Origin: Clostridium hydrogenum
Lineage (GTDB): Bacteria > Bacillota > Clostridia > Clostridiales > Clostridiaceae
NCBI RefSeq assembly: GCF_021432385.1
Contig: NZ_JAEACT010000002.1
Coordinates: forward strand, 1,817,501 to 1,881,500
Direction of reading: 5' to 3'
DNA: 64,000 nucleotides
Part shown: one piece after another, positions 1 through 8,128 of the stretch
Layout of the letters: each line of letters starts with the position of its first letter
How positions within the stretch are numbered: position 1 is the stretch's first letter
Position numbers and translations under genes: made by a program
The notes under the pieces: model-generated
What the model saw: only the letters and a program-made list of their open reading frames with translations
Database searches by the model: none
What the model was told of the DNA's origin: nothing

Positions 1-86
1 TATTGAACTATGGGTAAAGGTTGATTTGAACAAATCAAGGTTAAATTTAAAATATCAGTTTTATCAAGAATAGCATTATTTTTCAT
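1..86 (-). CDS. Start of a small unidentified protein (cut by window edge)
   Basis: A minus-strand reading frame starts with ATG at 84-86, preceded by a good ribosome binding site (AGGAG complement, 95-99) in an A-rich leader, and stays open for 28 codons to the window edge. It begins MKNNAILDKTD. The product is not recognised; the reading rests on the start signal only. Confidence 0.45.
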   Translation of the reverse strand, partial: MKNNAILDKTDILNLTLICSNQPLPIVQ

Positions 87-131
87 TGCAAAAACTCCTT
101 TTTTATTTTTATTGTATCACTTATTTACAAA

Positions 132-275
132 ATGAAGTATAAAAATAAGTTGTATATGGATAATGGCAAAGATATGTTTCGACTGGATGTAGCAAATATA
201 AAAGCATCAAAGAATTTTAAAATAGTATGGCTTAAGAGTATAGATAACTGGAAATGCATCAGTATACTCAATTAA
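132..275 (+). CDS. Possible 47-aa hypothetical protein
   Basis: An open frame from ATG 132 to TAA 275 would give a basic 47-residue protein with no recognised motif. There is no clear Shine-Dalgarno sequence before it, so it may be a remnant rather than an expressed gene. Confidence 0.2.
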   Translation: MKYKNKLYMDNGKDMFRLDVANIKASKNFKIVWLKSIDNWKCISILN

Positions 276-321
276 ATCCAATTATCTATATATAACAATA
301 AAAGAATATAAGGAATCGAAT

Positions 322-480
322 ATGAAAGTAAAAGTATTAGAGCTAACTGATGGTATTCCATTAGTCTTGAATGAAATATACAAGGTCAATTTTGAAACAA
401 AAACACACTATATAATCTTTAGCAATGGTGTATGGTGTGGAATCTTCAAAAGCAATGCTAAAGTGCAGGAAGGTGAATAA
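322..480 (+). CDS. Small hypothetical phage protein, 52 aa
   Basis: ATG 322 follows an AAGGA ribosome binding site at a normal distance, and the frame ends at TAA 480. The product (begins MKVKVLELTDGIPLV) looks like a short beta-rich protein; no family is recognised. It lies two bases before the next start-like ATG and just upstream of the broken HNH-like gene, as small genes of unknown function often do before the terminase module of clostridial phages. Confidence 0.5.
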   Translation: MKVKVLELTDGIPLVLNEIYKVNFETKTHYIIFSNGVWCGIFKSNAKVQEGE

Positions 481-501
481 TATGGGAAAAGTAGAAATAG
501 A

Positions 502-891
502 ATGAGCGAATTACATTTCTGTGATGTGTGAGGTGGACCATATGCAGAAGACCACCACACAATTTTTAAATCAGAGTGTAAGCCGCTAGATAAATGTCCT
601 TTTAATCATGTTTATCTCTGTAATGTGCATCATAGAGACCATAAATATGGAGTGCATTTCAATAAGAAGTTAAACAAGCACTATAAATCACAAGTTAAGG
701 CAAAACTAGAAGAATTGTTTACGGAAGAGTATTACTCTATGGAGAAGATAAAAAGCAAGCTTCATATAAGCAGCAATGCAACTAGGAGTTTATGCAAGTT
801 AATGTTACCTAAGAATGGAGAATACAGCAGAGAGGACATTATAAGGACATGTGTTGGTGGTAATTATAGATGGGAAGATATAGGCAAGTAA
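502..891 (+). pseudogene. HNH-like zinc-binding phage protein broken by an in-frame TGA
   Basis: The frame from ATG 502 reads MSELHFCDV, then TGA (529-531), then continues without interruption as GGPYAEDHH to TAA 891. The order Cys-x-x-[stop]-Gly, then a His-His pair, then Cys residues (CPFNHVYLC), is the layout of small HNH-like phage proteins, where the stopped position would be the second Cys of a CxxC zinc knuckle. TGT or TGC to TGA is one substitution. An internal ATG (625) allows an 88-aa C-terminal piece. Called a nonsense pseudogene; selenocysteine decoding was considered and not favoured. Confidence 0.6.
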
Positions 892-975
892 TTAGTGAAG
901 TAATATTTTATGTGGAAATGGGTGTAATGTTCTGCTCTTATATAATAATCAAATAATAAATTTGTACTTTGAAAA

Positions 976-2123
976 TTGAATAATACGGTGTGATAATGTA
1001 TATGAAGTAAAACTTGTGTTACAATTACAATAAAAAGAAATAATATAAATATTTCACAAGGAATGAGAAGAATTAAGGGAGGGACAGGCCTTGGAAAATT
1101 ATGTGTGTTTTTACACAGTAACACCCTTTTGGGCTGGAGAAGCACCCAATATAAATAATTTAGTATCTAAAGTAAATACTTTTTCTGATTCATTATTTAC
1201 AAATGCGTTATCAAAAATAGAATTCGAATATGAAAATGATGAAATTTATTTTGCAGTTTGTAAAGATGGTTTAATAATGACTAAAATCAAGAAATTGGAT
1301 TATCAAAAAGAAAAAATCATAAAACGGGATGTAAAGAACGGTAATATCCGATTTATAGAGGAATATTTAAAGTATCTAAATTCTATCCAATTAATTCTTA
1401 GTTCAGCATTATTAAAAAAAGAAGCACATGGTTTTTTACAAAATTTTATTATTCGTACAGGAGAAGCTTTTGGTTTGAGTATTGGTGATGGAGGGACAGC
1501 AAGTGGTGTGCCTAGGGGAGCAACTTCATATTATTTTCATGGAAGGTACCTATGCTATTACCGATGTGATTTGCCAATAAATGTTGATGATAGAATTTTT
1601 ATGAGAAAACCTATTCAAGAAGAAGTATTTAAGACTTGTTTTGAAGATATTAATATAGTTATAAAAGACATCAAAGCAATTCAAATACTTAGTCAATTAA
1701 ATAGTGCTCTTGGGGAATATAAGAGCTTAAATTTTAGGCAATCACTTGTTCAATCTTGGTGTATTGTTGAATGGTATATTAATAAGATGTTTAATGCCTA
1801 TTTGGTAAGGAGAAATATAAAGAATCAGGACAGCATTAGAGACGAAATTGATACTGCATTCAAAAAAATAAATTTTCTTAAGGATAAACAAATTATACTA
1901 GATAAAGAATCAAGCAAAATGCATACAATTAGAATAAAGAGAAATGGAGATTTACATGACTTTTTTTCAAGTGATAAAAAAGTTACTTATAATGATTGTA
2001 CTGATGCATTTGATCTCATTACAGATTTAGTGAAAAAAGAATATGGATTGGATTTGCAAATTAATTATGGATTAGCATTTACGACATTATAGAAATGAAA
2101 TTATAAAACACCGTATTATTCAA
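976..2123. repeat. Perfect 16-bp inverted repeats framing the HEPN gene
   Basis: TTGAATAATACGGTGT at 976-991 recurs as its exact reverse complement at 2108-2123, with further partial similarity outside (about 30 bp each side). The repeats enclose one gene (1091-2092). The right copy also forms part of the gene's terminator. They could be ends of a small mobile cargo cassette or a recombination footprint; no transposase is present. Confidence 0.7.
1091..2092 (+). CDS. Putative HEPN-domain protein (possible RNase / abortive-infection type)
   Basis: A 333-aa soluble protein starting at TTG 1091, preceded by AAGGGAGG at 1075-1082. The N-terminal ~190 residues are not recognised. The C-terminal ~130 residues are helical and contain R-N-G-D-L-H in the context KRNGDLHDFF, which fits the Rx4-6H signature of HEPN ribonucleases, where a polar residue commonly follows the Arg. 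HEPN proteins often act in anti-phage abortive infection by cutting RNA; that role is inferred here. It sits alone between perfect inverted repeats, apart from the phage late genes, which suits a cargo (moron) gene. No partner nucleotidyltransferase is adjacent. Confidence 0.5.
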   Translation: MENYVCFYTVTPFWAGEAPNINNLVSKVNTFSDSLFTNALSKIEFEYENDEIYFAVCKDGLIMTKIKKLDYQKEKIIKRDVKNGNIRFIEEYLKYLNSIQLILSSALLKKEAHGFLQNFIIRTGEAFGLSIGDGGTASGVPRGATSYYFHGRYLCYYRCDLPINVDDRIFMRKPIQEEVFKTCFEDINIVIKDIKAIQILSQLNSALGEYKSLNFRQSLVQSWCIVEWYINKMFNAYLVRRNIKNQDSIRDEIDTAFKKINFLKDKQIILDKESSKMHTIRIKRNGDLHDFFSSDKKVTYNDCTDAFDLITDLVKKEYGLDLQINYGLAFTTL

Positions 2124-2145
2124 AAATGAATTTTGCGGTGTTTTT
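2106..2145 (+). terminator. Terminator after the HEPN gene
   Basis: AAACACCG (2106-2113) pairs with CGGTGTTT (2136-2143), followed by a T-rich run. The loop contains most of the right inverted repeat. Confidence 0.6.
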
Positions 2146-2169
2146 ATTTTTAAAAGGAGAAGTGATGGC

Positions 2170-2700
2170 ATGATAGATAAAGAAACATTTAGAGCTACAG
2201 AGAAGAAAATATATAACTATTTTAAAAAAGATAAAGTAATAAATAGTCTTAAGCATAAAGTTGAAATATTAAATAAGCAAGTGGATCAGATAGAAAAGAA
2301 ACTAAGAAGTACTGATATAAGTATTCCGGAAGAATCTAAAGCTATGAGCTATGAGGAAAGAGTTCAGACAAGCTCAACTGGTGAAAGCTATGCTGAAAGA
2401 ACTGCAGTAAGAATAGCTGATAAACTTATAAAAGAGCAATCAAGGAAAATGGAAGAGATAGCTGATATTGAGGAGGAAATACGGAATATTGAAGCTGACA
2501 ATGTGATTATTGGTGATAACATAGGCGGTTTGCGTAGAAGAGATTCAGAATTTCTTGAAACTAAGTATAACAAGGAGTTACCTGAGTGGAGAGTTGGGGT
2601 TGAACTTCATATGTCACAATCACAGGTTAATAGGAAGAAGCAAAGATTGATTGAGAATGTGGCTAGGTGGGATGCTTGGCAGCAGATAAAAAAGAAATAA
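2170..2700 (+). CDS. ArpU-family-like phage late transcription regulator
   Basis: A 176-aa highly charged helical protein with coiled-coil character at residues ~20-50 and ~85-120, then a C-terminal segment (ETKYNKELPEWRVGVELHMS) resembling the sigma-4-like helix-turn-helix of ArpU/RinA-type late regulators. Such proteins switch on packaging and lysis genes and are normally encoded just upstream of the terminase small subunit; here cargo genes separate them by about 4.4 kb. ATG 2170 is preceded by AAAAGGAGAAGTGATG. A strong terminator follows directly. Confidence 0.6.
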   Translation: MIDKETFRATEKKIYNYFKKDKVINSLKHKVEILNKQVDQIEKKLRSTDISIPEESKAMSYEERVQTSSTGESYAERTAVRIADKLIKEQSRKMEEIADIEEEIRNIEADNVIIGDNIGGLRRRDSEFLETKYNKELPEWRVGVELHMSQSQVNRKKQRLIENVARWDAWQQIKKK

Positions 2701-2744
2701 GTGAAAAGCATTGGTTAATTCCAGTGCTTTTCACTTATTTGAAT
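2701..2744 (+). terminator. Strong terminator after the ArpU-like gene
   Basis: GTGAAAAGCATTGG (2701-2714) pairs with CCAGTGCTTTTCAC (2721-2734) with one G-U pair and a 6-nt loop, then TTATTT. Confidence 0.8.
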
Positions 2745-2801
2745 ATGGTAGGAGGAATTTAGAACTATATGTAGAAATATAAACCAAAAGGGGGGATTTT
2801 A

Positions 2802-4481
2802 GTGCTTGAAAATTCATATTATATAATATTTGCAGTTACAACTACTTTTGCAATTCTAGTTACAGCGACTTGGTTTATTTTAAACGAAGGTAAGAATATG
2901 TTAATGCACGTATATAGATATAAAGCATATATAAACATATCAAAAGAAAATTGTGCTGGATATTTGATTCTTTCTATAATGATTGGAGCTATAAGCATTA
3001 TAGTAGGGTTATTACTTTATTTTAGTTTGTTTTTGAATATTAAATCAACAAATCAATCAGTCACAAGCGTTCCAATGGAATATTATAGTTATCAACTTAT
3101 ATATGTATATCCAATAGTCTTAATTATTTTTATTATTATCGAAAGTGTGAGATTTAAGAAAAAAATTATAAAGATATGTGAAGGTAAATATCACAAAAAA
3201 CACTACGGCATTTATATAATTATATTATTTGTATGTTCAGCTATATTTTTACCGGTATCTTACATTTCAACAATGTATAGTCAAATATACATAGAACGTG
3301 ATAGCTTACAAAACAGGGTTTATTCTATAATAATAAATAATACTAACTTATTAGATATATCAAGTATAAAAAACAAATCAGAATCAAATAATCTTTTAAT
3401 TAAAGTTAATAATGATAAATTAGGTTATGTTAAAATTGGTGAATTATATAAACAAAAGAATGTGAAAAAACTAGAAATAAAAACTAATGATAATAAATAT
3501 GGCGAAATAAATCTTGACTATAAAAAAGGAATAAAGAACGGAGACACAATATCTATTTGGCAGGGAAATAAAGAGATTGGTAGCAATAAAATAGAAACGT
3601 TTTATTATAAATATTTATTTGATATTGTTCCTGTATTGATTTGTCTTGTAATTATTGACTATATACTTATGCTACAGGCATATAGCATATTAAATATTTA
3701 TAATGAAATTCAAAAACTTAAATATGTAAAAATATTATATAAAAATAATCAAATAAAAACAGGGAAAATAATTTTTGATACTGGAAACTTTACTTTGATA
3801 GTAGATAAAGAAAATAACTATGAGTATATAAGTACAAATGAAATTTCAAAAATTATTCCAGAAGAAACAGACATTATAAAACAGCAAAAAGAAAGAGAGG
3901 GTATTATGAGCAAATCATATAAAAAAGTAATTAAATATAAGTTTTATATTATAGGTTTATTGATAATACTAATAGCAATTCCTTTTTTTGTGAATTTATT
4001 ATTAAAGCAATCAAATGATAGCTCATGGATTTCGTTTTGGGGAAGTTATCTTGGAGGACTAATTGGAGGGATAGGAACTTTAATAGCAGTACTTTTAACA
4101 ACTAAAGTAACTAGAAAAGTACAGGAAGAAGATAGAAATACACAAATTGCAAACTATAAGAAGAAGTTTACTGATGAAATAGCCTCACTTGTTGCAAAAT
4201 ATATTACAGATATAGATGCATATTTTTATTCCCAAATATTACGCGATATAAATGAAGTTCCAAGGTCTAATAGAAAAGTATCAGTAGAAATTTATTATTT
4301 ATTACATATAAAATTAGATGAAATTAATATAGCAAAAGCATTGCTGATACAATTAGATAAAGTTCATAACAAATATTGTTTCTATGAGAACGGAAACAAT
4401 GAAAAAATACTTAGTCAACAAACGGAATTATTGAAAAAATTAACTATTGAATTTATAAAAAACTATAGAAAAGAATCTTAA
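2802..4481 (+). CDS. Multi-pass membrane protein, unknown (possible phage-exclusion type)
   Basis: A 559-aa protein with GTG start at 2802 after GGGGGG. Hydrophobic segments lie at about residues 5-27, 50-75, 95-112, 135-155 and 270-290, with an extracytoplasmic-looking domain between the fourth and fifth. Two further segments lie at about 382-402 and 410-432, the latter a glycine-rich stretch (FWGSYLGGLIGGIGTLIAV) followed by a charged cytoplasmic tail. This Gly-rich helix plus charged tail resembles membrane proteins annotated as putative abortive-infection proteins, but I cannot assign a family. An internal ATG at 3906 is preceded by GAGAGGG, so the last 191 residues might also be made separately, or two genes may have fused. 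Not phage structural; likely cargo. Confidence 0.55.
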   Translation: MLENSYYIIFAVTTTFAILVTATWFILNEGKNMLMHVYRYKAYINISKENCAGYLILSIMIGAISIIVGLLLYFSLFLNIKSTNQSVTSVPMEYYSYQLIYVYPIVLIIFIIIESVRFKKKIIKICEGKYHKKHYGIYIIILFVCSAIFLPVSYISTMYSQIYIERDSLQNRVYSIIINNTNLLDISSIKNKSESNNLLIKVNNDKLGYVKIGELYKQKNVKKLEIKTNDNKYGEINLDYKKGIKNGDTISIWQGNKEIGSNKIETFYYKYLFDIVPVLICLVIIDYILMLQAYSILNIYNEIQKLKYVKILYKNNQIKTGKIIFDTGNFTLIVDKENNYEYISTNEISKIIPEETDIIKQQKEREGIMSKSYKKVIKYKFYIIGLLIILIAIPFFVNLLLKQSNDSSWISFWGSYLGGLIGGIGTLIAVLLTTKVTRKVQEEDRNTQIANYKKKFTDEIASLVAKYITDIDAYFYSQILRDINEVPRSNRKVSVEIYYLLHIKLDEINIAKALLIQLDKVHNKYCFYENGNNEKILSQQTELLKKLTIEFIKNYRKES

Positions 4482-4527
4482 ATAACTTTTTTATATTTAA
4501 AACAAGTTAGTCGATTTAGAGCTAATT

Positions 4528-4558
4528 GAAAGGAACTCTTACAAGGGTTCTTTTTTAT
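4528..4558 (+). terminator. Probable terminator
   Basis: GGAACTC pairs imperfectly with GGGTTC across a short loop (about 4531-4550), followed by TTTTTTATTTT, 50 bases downstream of the membrane protein gene. Confidence 0.5.
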
Positions 4559-4738
4559 TTTGAAGTAGGGTGAAAATAAATGAAAACTTTTTTATTAGAA
4601 AATATGATTACAGATTTCCTATAATAAAAGAAAATGCCTGTGAGTTTTTACAAACAACAGGATACAAAATATATGCGCAGTAGTATAATAAATATATTGT
4701 GATTTTTTAGAATAATTTGTAAGGGGAGATATACTATA

Positions 4739-5434
4739 ATGAAAAATAAATCAATTGATACATTAAGCAATATAGCAGATAATATGGCAGAGAGATATGT
4801 AAATGATCCATATATACGTTTTTTAGCACAGGCTATACCGGGGTTGGGTTCAGCAGTTGATAGTGCTTTAGTAGCTCAAATTAACAAAATGAGAGAAAAA
4901 CGTATATATGTTTTTTTTGATGAATTATCTAAAAGGAAAATAAGTCTTTCTGAAGAAGATAAGAAAAAAGATGGATTTTTACATTCTTATTTTTGCACTG
5001 TAAAATATGTTTTAAATACAAGAAGGGAAGAAAAGATTAAATTATTTGCAAAACTTTTTAATAACTATGTTGAGAAAAAACACTTTGATGTTAATAAGAG
5101 TGATGAATATGAAGAAATGTTAAATATATTAGATGATATGAGCTATAAGGAATTTCAGGTATTAATAATTTTATCTGATTTTGAAAAAGAGAATCCAAAA
5201 GATAATACTAAGAGTGATTTAGAAATGGCAGATAAATTTTGGGATAATTTTATCGATAAAGTATACAGAGAATTAGAAATACCAAAGAAAGAAATTCCAG
5301 GCGTACTTACAAGATTGAACAGAACAGGTCTATATAGAACTATTACTGGGGCGTATTTGGACTATTCTGGAGACAAAGGAAATTTAACCCCTAATTTTTA
5401 TAAGTTTATTGATTCAATAGGAACCAATAAATAA
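4739..5434 (+). CDS. Unknown 231-aa prophage cargo protein
   Basis: ATG 4739 is preceded by AAGGGGAG. The N-terminal ~50 residues contain a short Gly/Ala-rich hydrophobic stretch (AIPGLGSAVDSALVAQ) followed by a charged helix (KMREKRIYVFFDEL); the rest is helical and charged, with a winged-helix-like end (ITGAYLDYSG, TPNFYKFIDSI). Similar architectures occur in uncharacterised proteins of Firmicutes mobile elements. No catalytic motif is visible. It is a single gene with its own spacing on both sides, so it is probably expressed independently of the late operon. Confidence 0.5.
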   Translation: MKNKSIDTLSNIADNMAERYVNDPYIRFLAQAIPGLGSAVDSALVAQINKMREKRIYVFFDELSKRKISLSEEDKKKDGFLHSYFCTVKYVLNTRREEKIKLFAKLFNNYVEKKHFDVNKSDEYEEMLNILDDMSYKEFQVLIILSDFEKENPKDNTKSDLEMADKFWDNFIDKVYRELEIPKKEIPGVLTRLNRTGLYRTITGAYLDYSGDKGNLTPNFYKFIDSIGTNK

Positions 5435-5661
5435 AAAGATGCAGGACATGAAATTTTTTTATGTGCTAAAAAGCGCATAAAATATGCATTAAATCTAAAT
5501 TATTTTTAATCTTATAAAGGTTTATAATGAGAGCATAGAAATTTATTTAAAGTCCTCTTAAAGGGCACTGGTTAATTCTGGTCATTGTTTCATTTATGTG
5601 TAAATTGTTATTGTGATATTTTACAAGATATTGTAGAATGTTGGAATAAGGGGGGATACTA

Positions 5662-6198
5662 ATGATAGATAATTTTGATAGTGATATTGATAGCTATGTT
5701 GACAATGCATTAATCTGTGAAAATGGGCATTTGATAAATGATAGCATGAAAACATTTCCGGCAGACAATAGTGATTACTGCGAAGAATGTGGAGCTAAAG
5801 CTATTAGCAAATGCCCAAATTGCAATAATTTAATTGAAAGTATAACGTATACGAAAGCAGAGCACATTAAATGTTTCAGCAGAGATATAGATTACATGAC
5901 TATTCCAGCATATTGCAAATATTGTGGAAATCCATATCCTTGGACAAAAGCCAAAATTGAGGCTTTAGAAGAAACTGTTGATTTAATTGACGAATTAAAT
6001 GAAGATGAAAAACAACAATTAAAAAAAGCTGCAAAAGATATATCAACAAATAATCCTAAAACTCAAGTTGGTGTTTTAAAAATTAAAAAGTATTTAGGAA
6101 ATGTTGGTGAAACCATGAGAGCTACAGTTCAAAAAATATTTATAGATATAGCATCAGAAACGGCAGTGAAATTAATGAAACAACAAGGGATGATATAA
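5662..6198 (+). CDS. DUF2321-like zinc-ribbon protein
   Basis: A 178-aa cytosolic protein with ATG 5662 after AAGGGGGGAT. The N-terminal 110 residues hold Cys clusters (CENGH, YCEECG, CPNC, AYCKYCGNPYPW) expected to bind two zinc ions; the YCKYCGNPYPW segment is the hallmark I associate with the DUF2321 family. The C-terminal half is a charged helix bundle ending in an amphipathic helix. Family function is unknown. It occurs in chromosomes as well as prophages; here it is cargo. Confidence 0.65.
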   Translation: MIDNFDSDIDSYVDNALICENGHLINDSMKTFPADNSDYCEECGAKAISKCPNCNNLIESITYTKAEHIKCFSRDIDYMTIPAYCKYCGNPYPWTKAKIEALEETVDLIDELNEDEKQQLKKAAKDISTNNPKTQVGVLKIKKYLGNVGETMRATVQKIFIDIASETAVKLMKQQGMI

Positions 6199-6261
6199 AA
6201 AGGACTCCTAAGTGGGTTCTTTATTCTATATCATAAAATAAAGATGGAAGGTGAAATTGCA

Positions 6262-6396
6262 ATGTTGCATGAAATAGTACATGGTGTATTTGATTTCTGT
6301 GGATGGGAGCAGAATGAGGAAAGCGTAACAAGGTTATCAAATGTTCTATATCAAGTACTGAAAGATAATAATATTGCTTTTATACAAGGTGACTGA
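6262..6396 (+). pseudogene. C-terminal remnant of a HExxH phage metalloprotein
   Basis: A 44-aa frame begins MLHEIVHGVFDFCGWEQNEE and includes HEIVH (HExxH zinc motif) followed by LSNVLYQVLKDN, the usual ending of small phage proteins of about 100-150 residues with an HExxH helix. The N-terminal part is absent and the preceding sequence gives only six more in-frame codons (from ATG 6244). It is read as a truncated remnant, although translation of the fragment is possible (GGAAGGTG lies upstream of ATG 6262). Confidence 0.5.
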
Positions 6397-6420
6397 CATA
6401 GATTTATTTAATGAAAAGAA

Positions 6421-6591
6421 TTATTTTTCTTTACGTACTCCTTTAAATGGAGCATCACTTGATGTTTTACCATTTGTAAATCTTTCAGTACCTGTATCTC
6501 TTTCAATTCAAGTGTCAGTTTTAGGATCGTGATTTTGTGAATGTACTTTAACGGGACCAATACGATAACCTTTACCAGTATTTGTAGCCAT
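6421..6591 (-). pseudogene. Small conserved protein broken by TGA (codon 28)
   Basis: From ATG 6591 (after GGAGG) the minus strand reads MATNTGKGYRIGPVKVHSQN, then HDPKTDT, TGA (6508-6510), then IERDTGTERF and ends GVRKEK at TAA. The open frame on both sides of the stop and the strong ribosome site indicate a 56-aa gene with one nonsense change, most simply TGG (Trp) to TGA. Small proteins with the NTGKGYRIG start and GVRKEK end are found in Firmicutes; their role is unknown to me. Confidence 0.6.
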
Positions 6592-6750
6592 TTTTATCAA
6601 TCCTCCATAATAATCAACCACCTTTAATAACAATATTCAGCATAAAATGTTAAATTCATCTAAATGAAGCAGGAAAATACGTTTTTTTGTAGAATTATTA
6701 TATAATGAATGATAAATTCGTACAAATTATTTAAAGGGGGAAGAAGATAA

Positions 6751-7023
6751 ATGGTTAGCGTTAAAAATATTGAAAAAAGGATTTATGACATTGAGTCATT
6801 TGAAGTAAATATTATAAACCCAGATGGGACAAATTGCAGAAGTGATAAATCGCTTCCAAAGCAGTACGAGGCTACCAGAATGTCAAAAAACTCGTTTACG
6901 GTTGGTGAATGGAAATTAAAATTTAAGAAACAATATCCAGGATATACCGTGGAAGTTTTGGACGGAAGTGGAAATCCTGTTGATGGTCATACGTGTCTTT
7001 CAACGGTAAGAGATACATATTAA
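6751..7023 (+). CDS. Small hypothetical protein, 90 aa
   Basis: ATG 6751 follows AAAGGGGGAAG. The 90-aa product (begins MVSVKNIEKRIYDIESFEV) looks like a compact alpha/beta domain with conserved-looking charged residues; no family is recognised. It has its own terminator and lies just before the terminase genes, divergent from the broken minus-strand gene. Confidence 0.6.
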   Translation: MVSVKNIEKRIYDIESFEVNIINPDGTNCRSDKSLPKQYEATRMSKNSFTVGEWKLKFKKQYPGYTVEVLDGSGNPVDGHTCLSTVRDTY

Positions 7024-7032
7024 TAATTAATC

Positions 7033-7062
7033 AAAAAAGAGCTTTAACTGGCTCTTTTTTAT
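7033..7062 (+). terminator. Terminator
   Basis: AAAAAAGAGC (7033-7042) pairs perfectly with GCTCTTTTTT (7051-7060) around an 8-nt loop. Confidence 0.85.
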
Positions 7063-7096
7063 AAAGCAAATAACCAACTAGGGTAGGTGAGGTGAT

Positions 7097-7963
7097 GTGC
7101 CAAGGCAAAGAAGTCCGAGTCGCGATAAGGCATTTGAAATATACAAGAATCATAAAGGAAACATTGATTTAGTCAAGATTGCAGAAACTTTAAATCTTTC
7201 ACCAGGAACAATACGGGGATGGAAGAATAAAGACCAATGGGATAATAAATTAAATGGAACGCTCCAAAAAAAGTGCAATAAAAATACGGAACGTTCCAAA
7301 CATAAAAAAGTAAATAAGAAGCCTAAAAAAGAGCCAATGCAGCAGGAAGTTGAAGAAGTTTTAAATAATGACCAACTTACTGATAAGCAAAGGCTTTTTT
7401 GCGTTATATATAGTAAATGTATGAATGCTACTAAAGCATATAAAAAGGTGTATAAATGCACTTACGAAACAGCAATGGTCAATGGTAGTCAACTACTAAG
7501 AAATGCTAAGGTTAAAGCACAAATAGATAGACTAATATCAATGGAATTTAACAAAGAACTTATAAAAAAAAGCTTGATTCAAAAGTACTTAGATATAGCT
7601 TTTGCAGATATGAATGAGTTCATGGAGTTTGGTACAAAAGAAATTCCAATACTAGATGAAGCAGGAGAACAAAAGACTGATAAGGAAGGTAATCCGCAAA
7701 CTTTTACTATGGACTATGCACATTTTAAAGATAGTTCCAATGTAGATGGTACTTTAATATCTGAAATATCAAAAGGTAAGGATGGAGCAAAAATAAAATT
7801 ACTTGATAAAATGAAAGCTATGCAATGGTTAAGTGATCATATAGATTTGTTAACAGAAGAACAAAGACTGAAATGCGAAAAGCTTAAATCAGAGATAGAC
7901 AAGTCTAAGAATAATGATAGCAATGAGCCTATTGAGATAGTAATAAAGCGCAAAAATGAATAA
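7097..7963 (+). CDS. terS: Phage terminase small subunit
   Basis: A 288-aa protein with GTG start at 7097 after AGGTGAGGTGAT. The N-terminus (residues ~1-50) has a helix-turn-helix with NLSPGTIRGWKNKDQWDNK, typical of PBSX/YqaS-type small terminases. A basic linker follows, then the second domain (QLTDKQRLFCVIYSKCMNAT, AYKKVY, NAKVKAQIDRL) typical of terminase_2 proteins. It binds the packaging site and hands DNA to the large subunit encoded next. It appears intact. Confidence 0.9.
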   Translation: MPRQRSPSRDKAFEIYKNHKGNIDLVKIAETLNLSPGTIRGWKNKDQWDNKLNGTLQKKCNKNTERSKHKKVNKKPKKEPMQQEVEEVLNNDQLTDKQRLFCVIYSKCMNATKAYKKVYKCTYETAMVNGSQLLRNAKVKAQIDRLISMEFNKELIKKSLIQKYLDIAFADMNEFMEFGTKEIPILDEAGEQKTDKEGNPQTFTMDYAHFKDSSNVDGTLISEISKGKDGAKIKLLDKMKAMQWLSDHIDLLTEEQRLKCEKLKSEIDKSKNNDSNEPIEIVIKRKNE

Positions 7964-8128
7964 TTGTATAAGATATCTATGTATAATAAATGTATAAATC
8001 GATTGAAACGGTATGTTTATTCATAAAAGTAACGCAATTTGACAAGATAATCGCTTTTTTACGTATAAAAATAGCATTTAATTTCGTGAAATAAAGTTTT
8101 TGAGAAGTAAGGGAGGAGTGAGGAAATA

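Noticed and set aside
502-6591. TGA recoding (Trp or selenocysteine) in prophage genes
   Set aside because: One position expects Cys and the other Trp, other prophage genes use TGG normally, and only a weak GGTGG/CCACC pairing follows the first TGA. Nonsense mutation is simpler.
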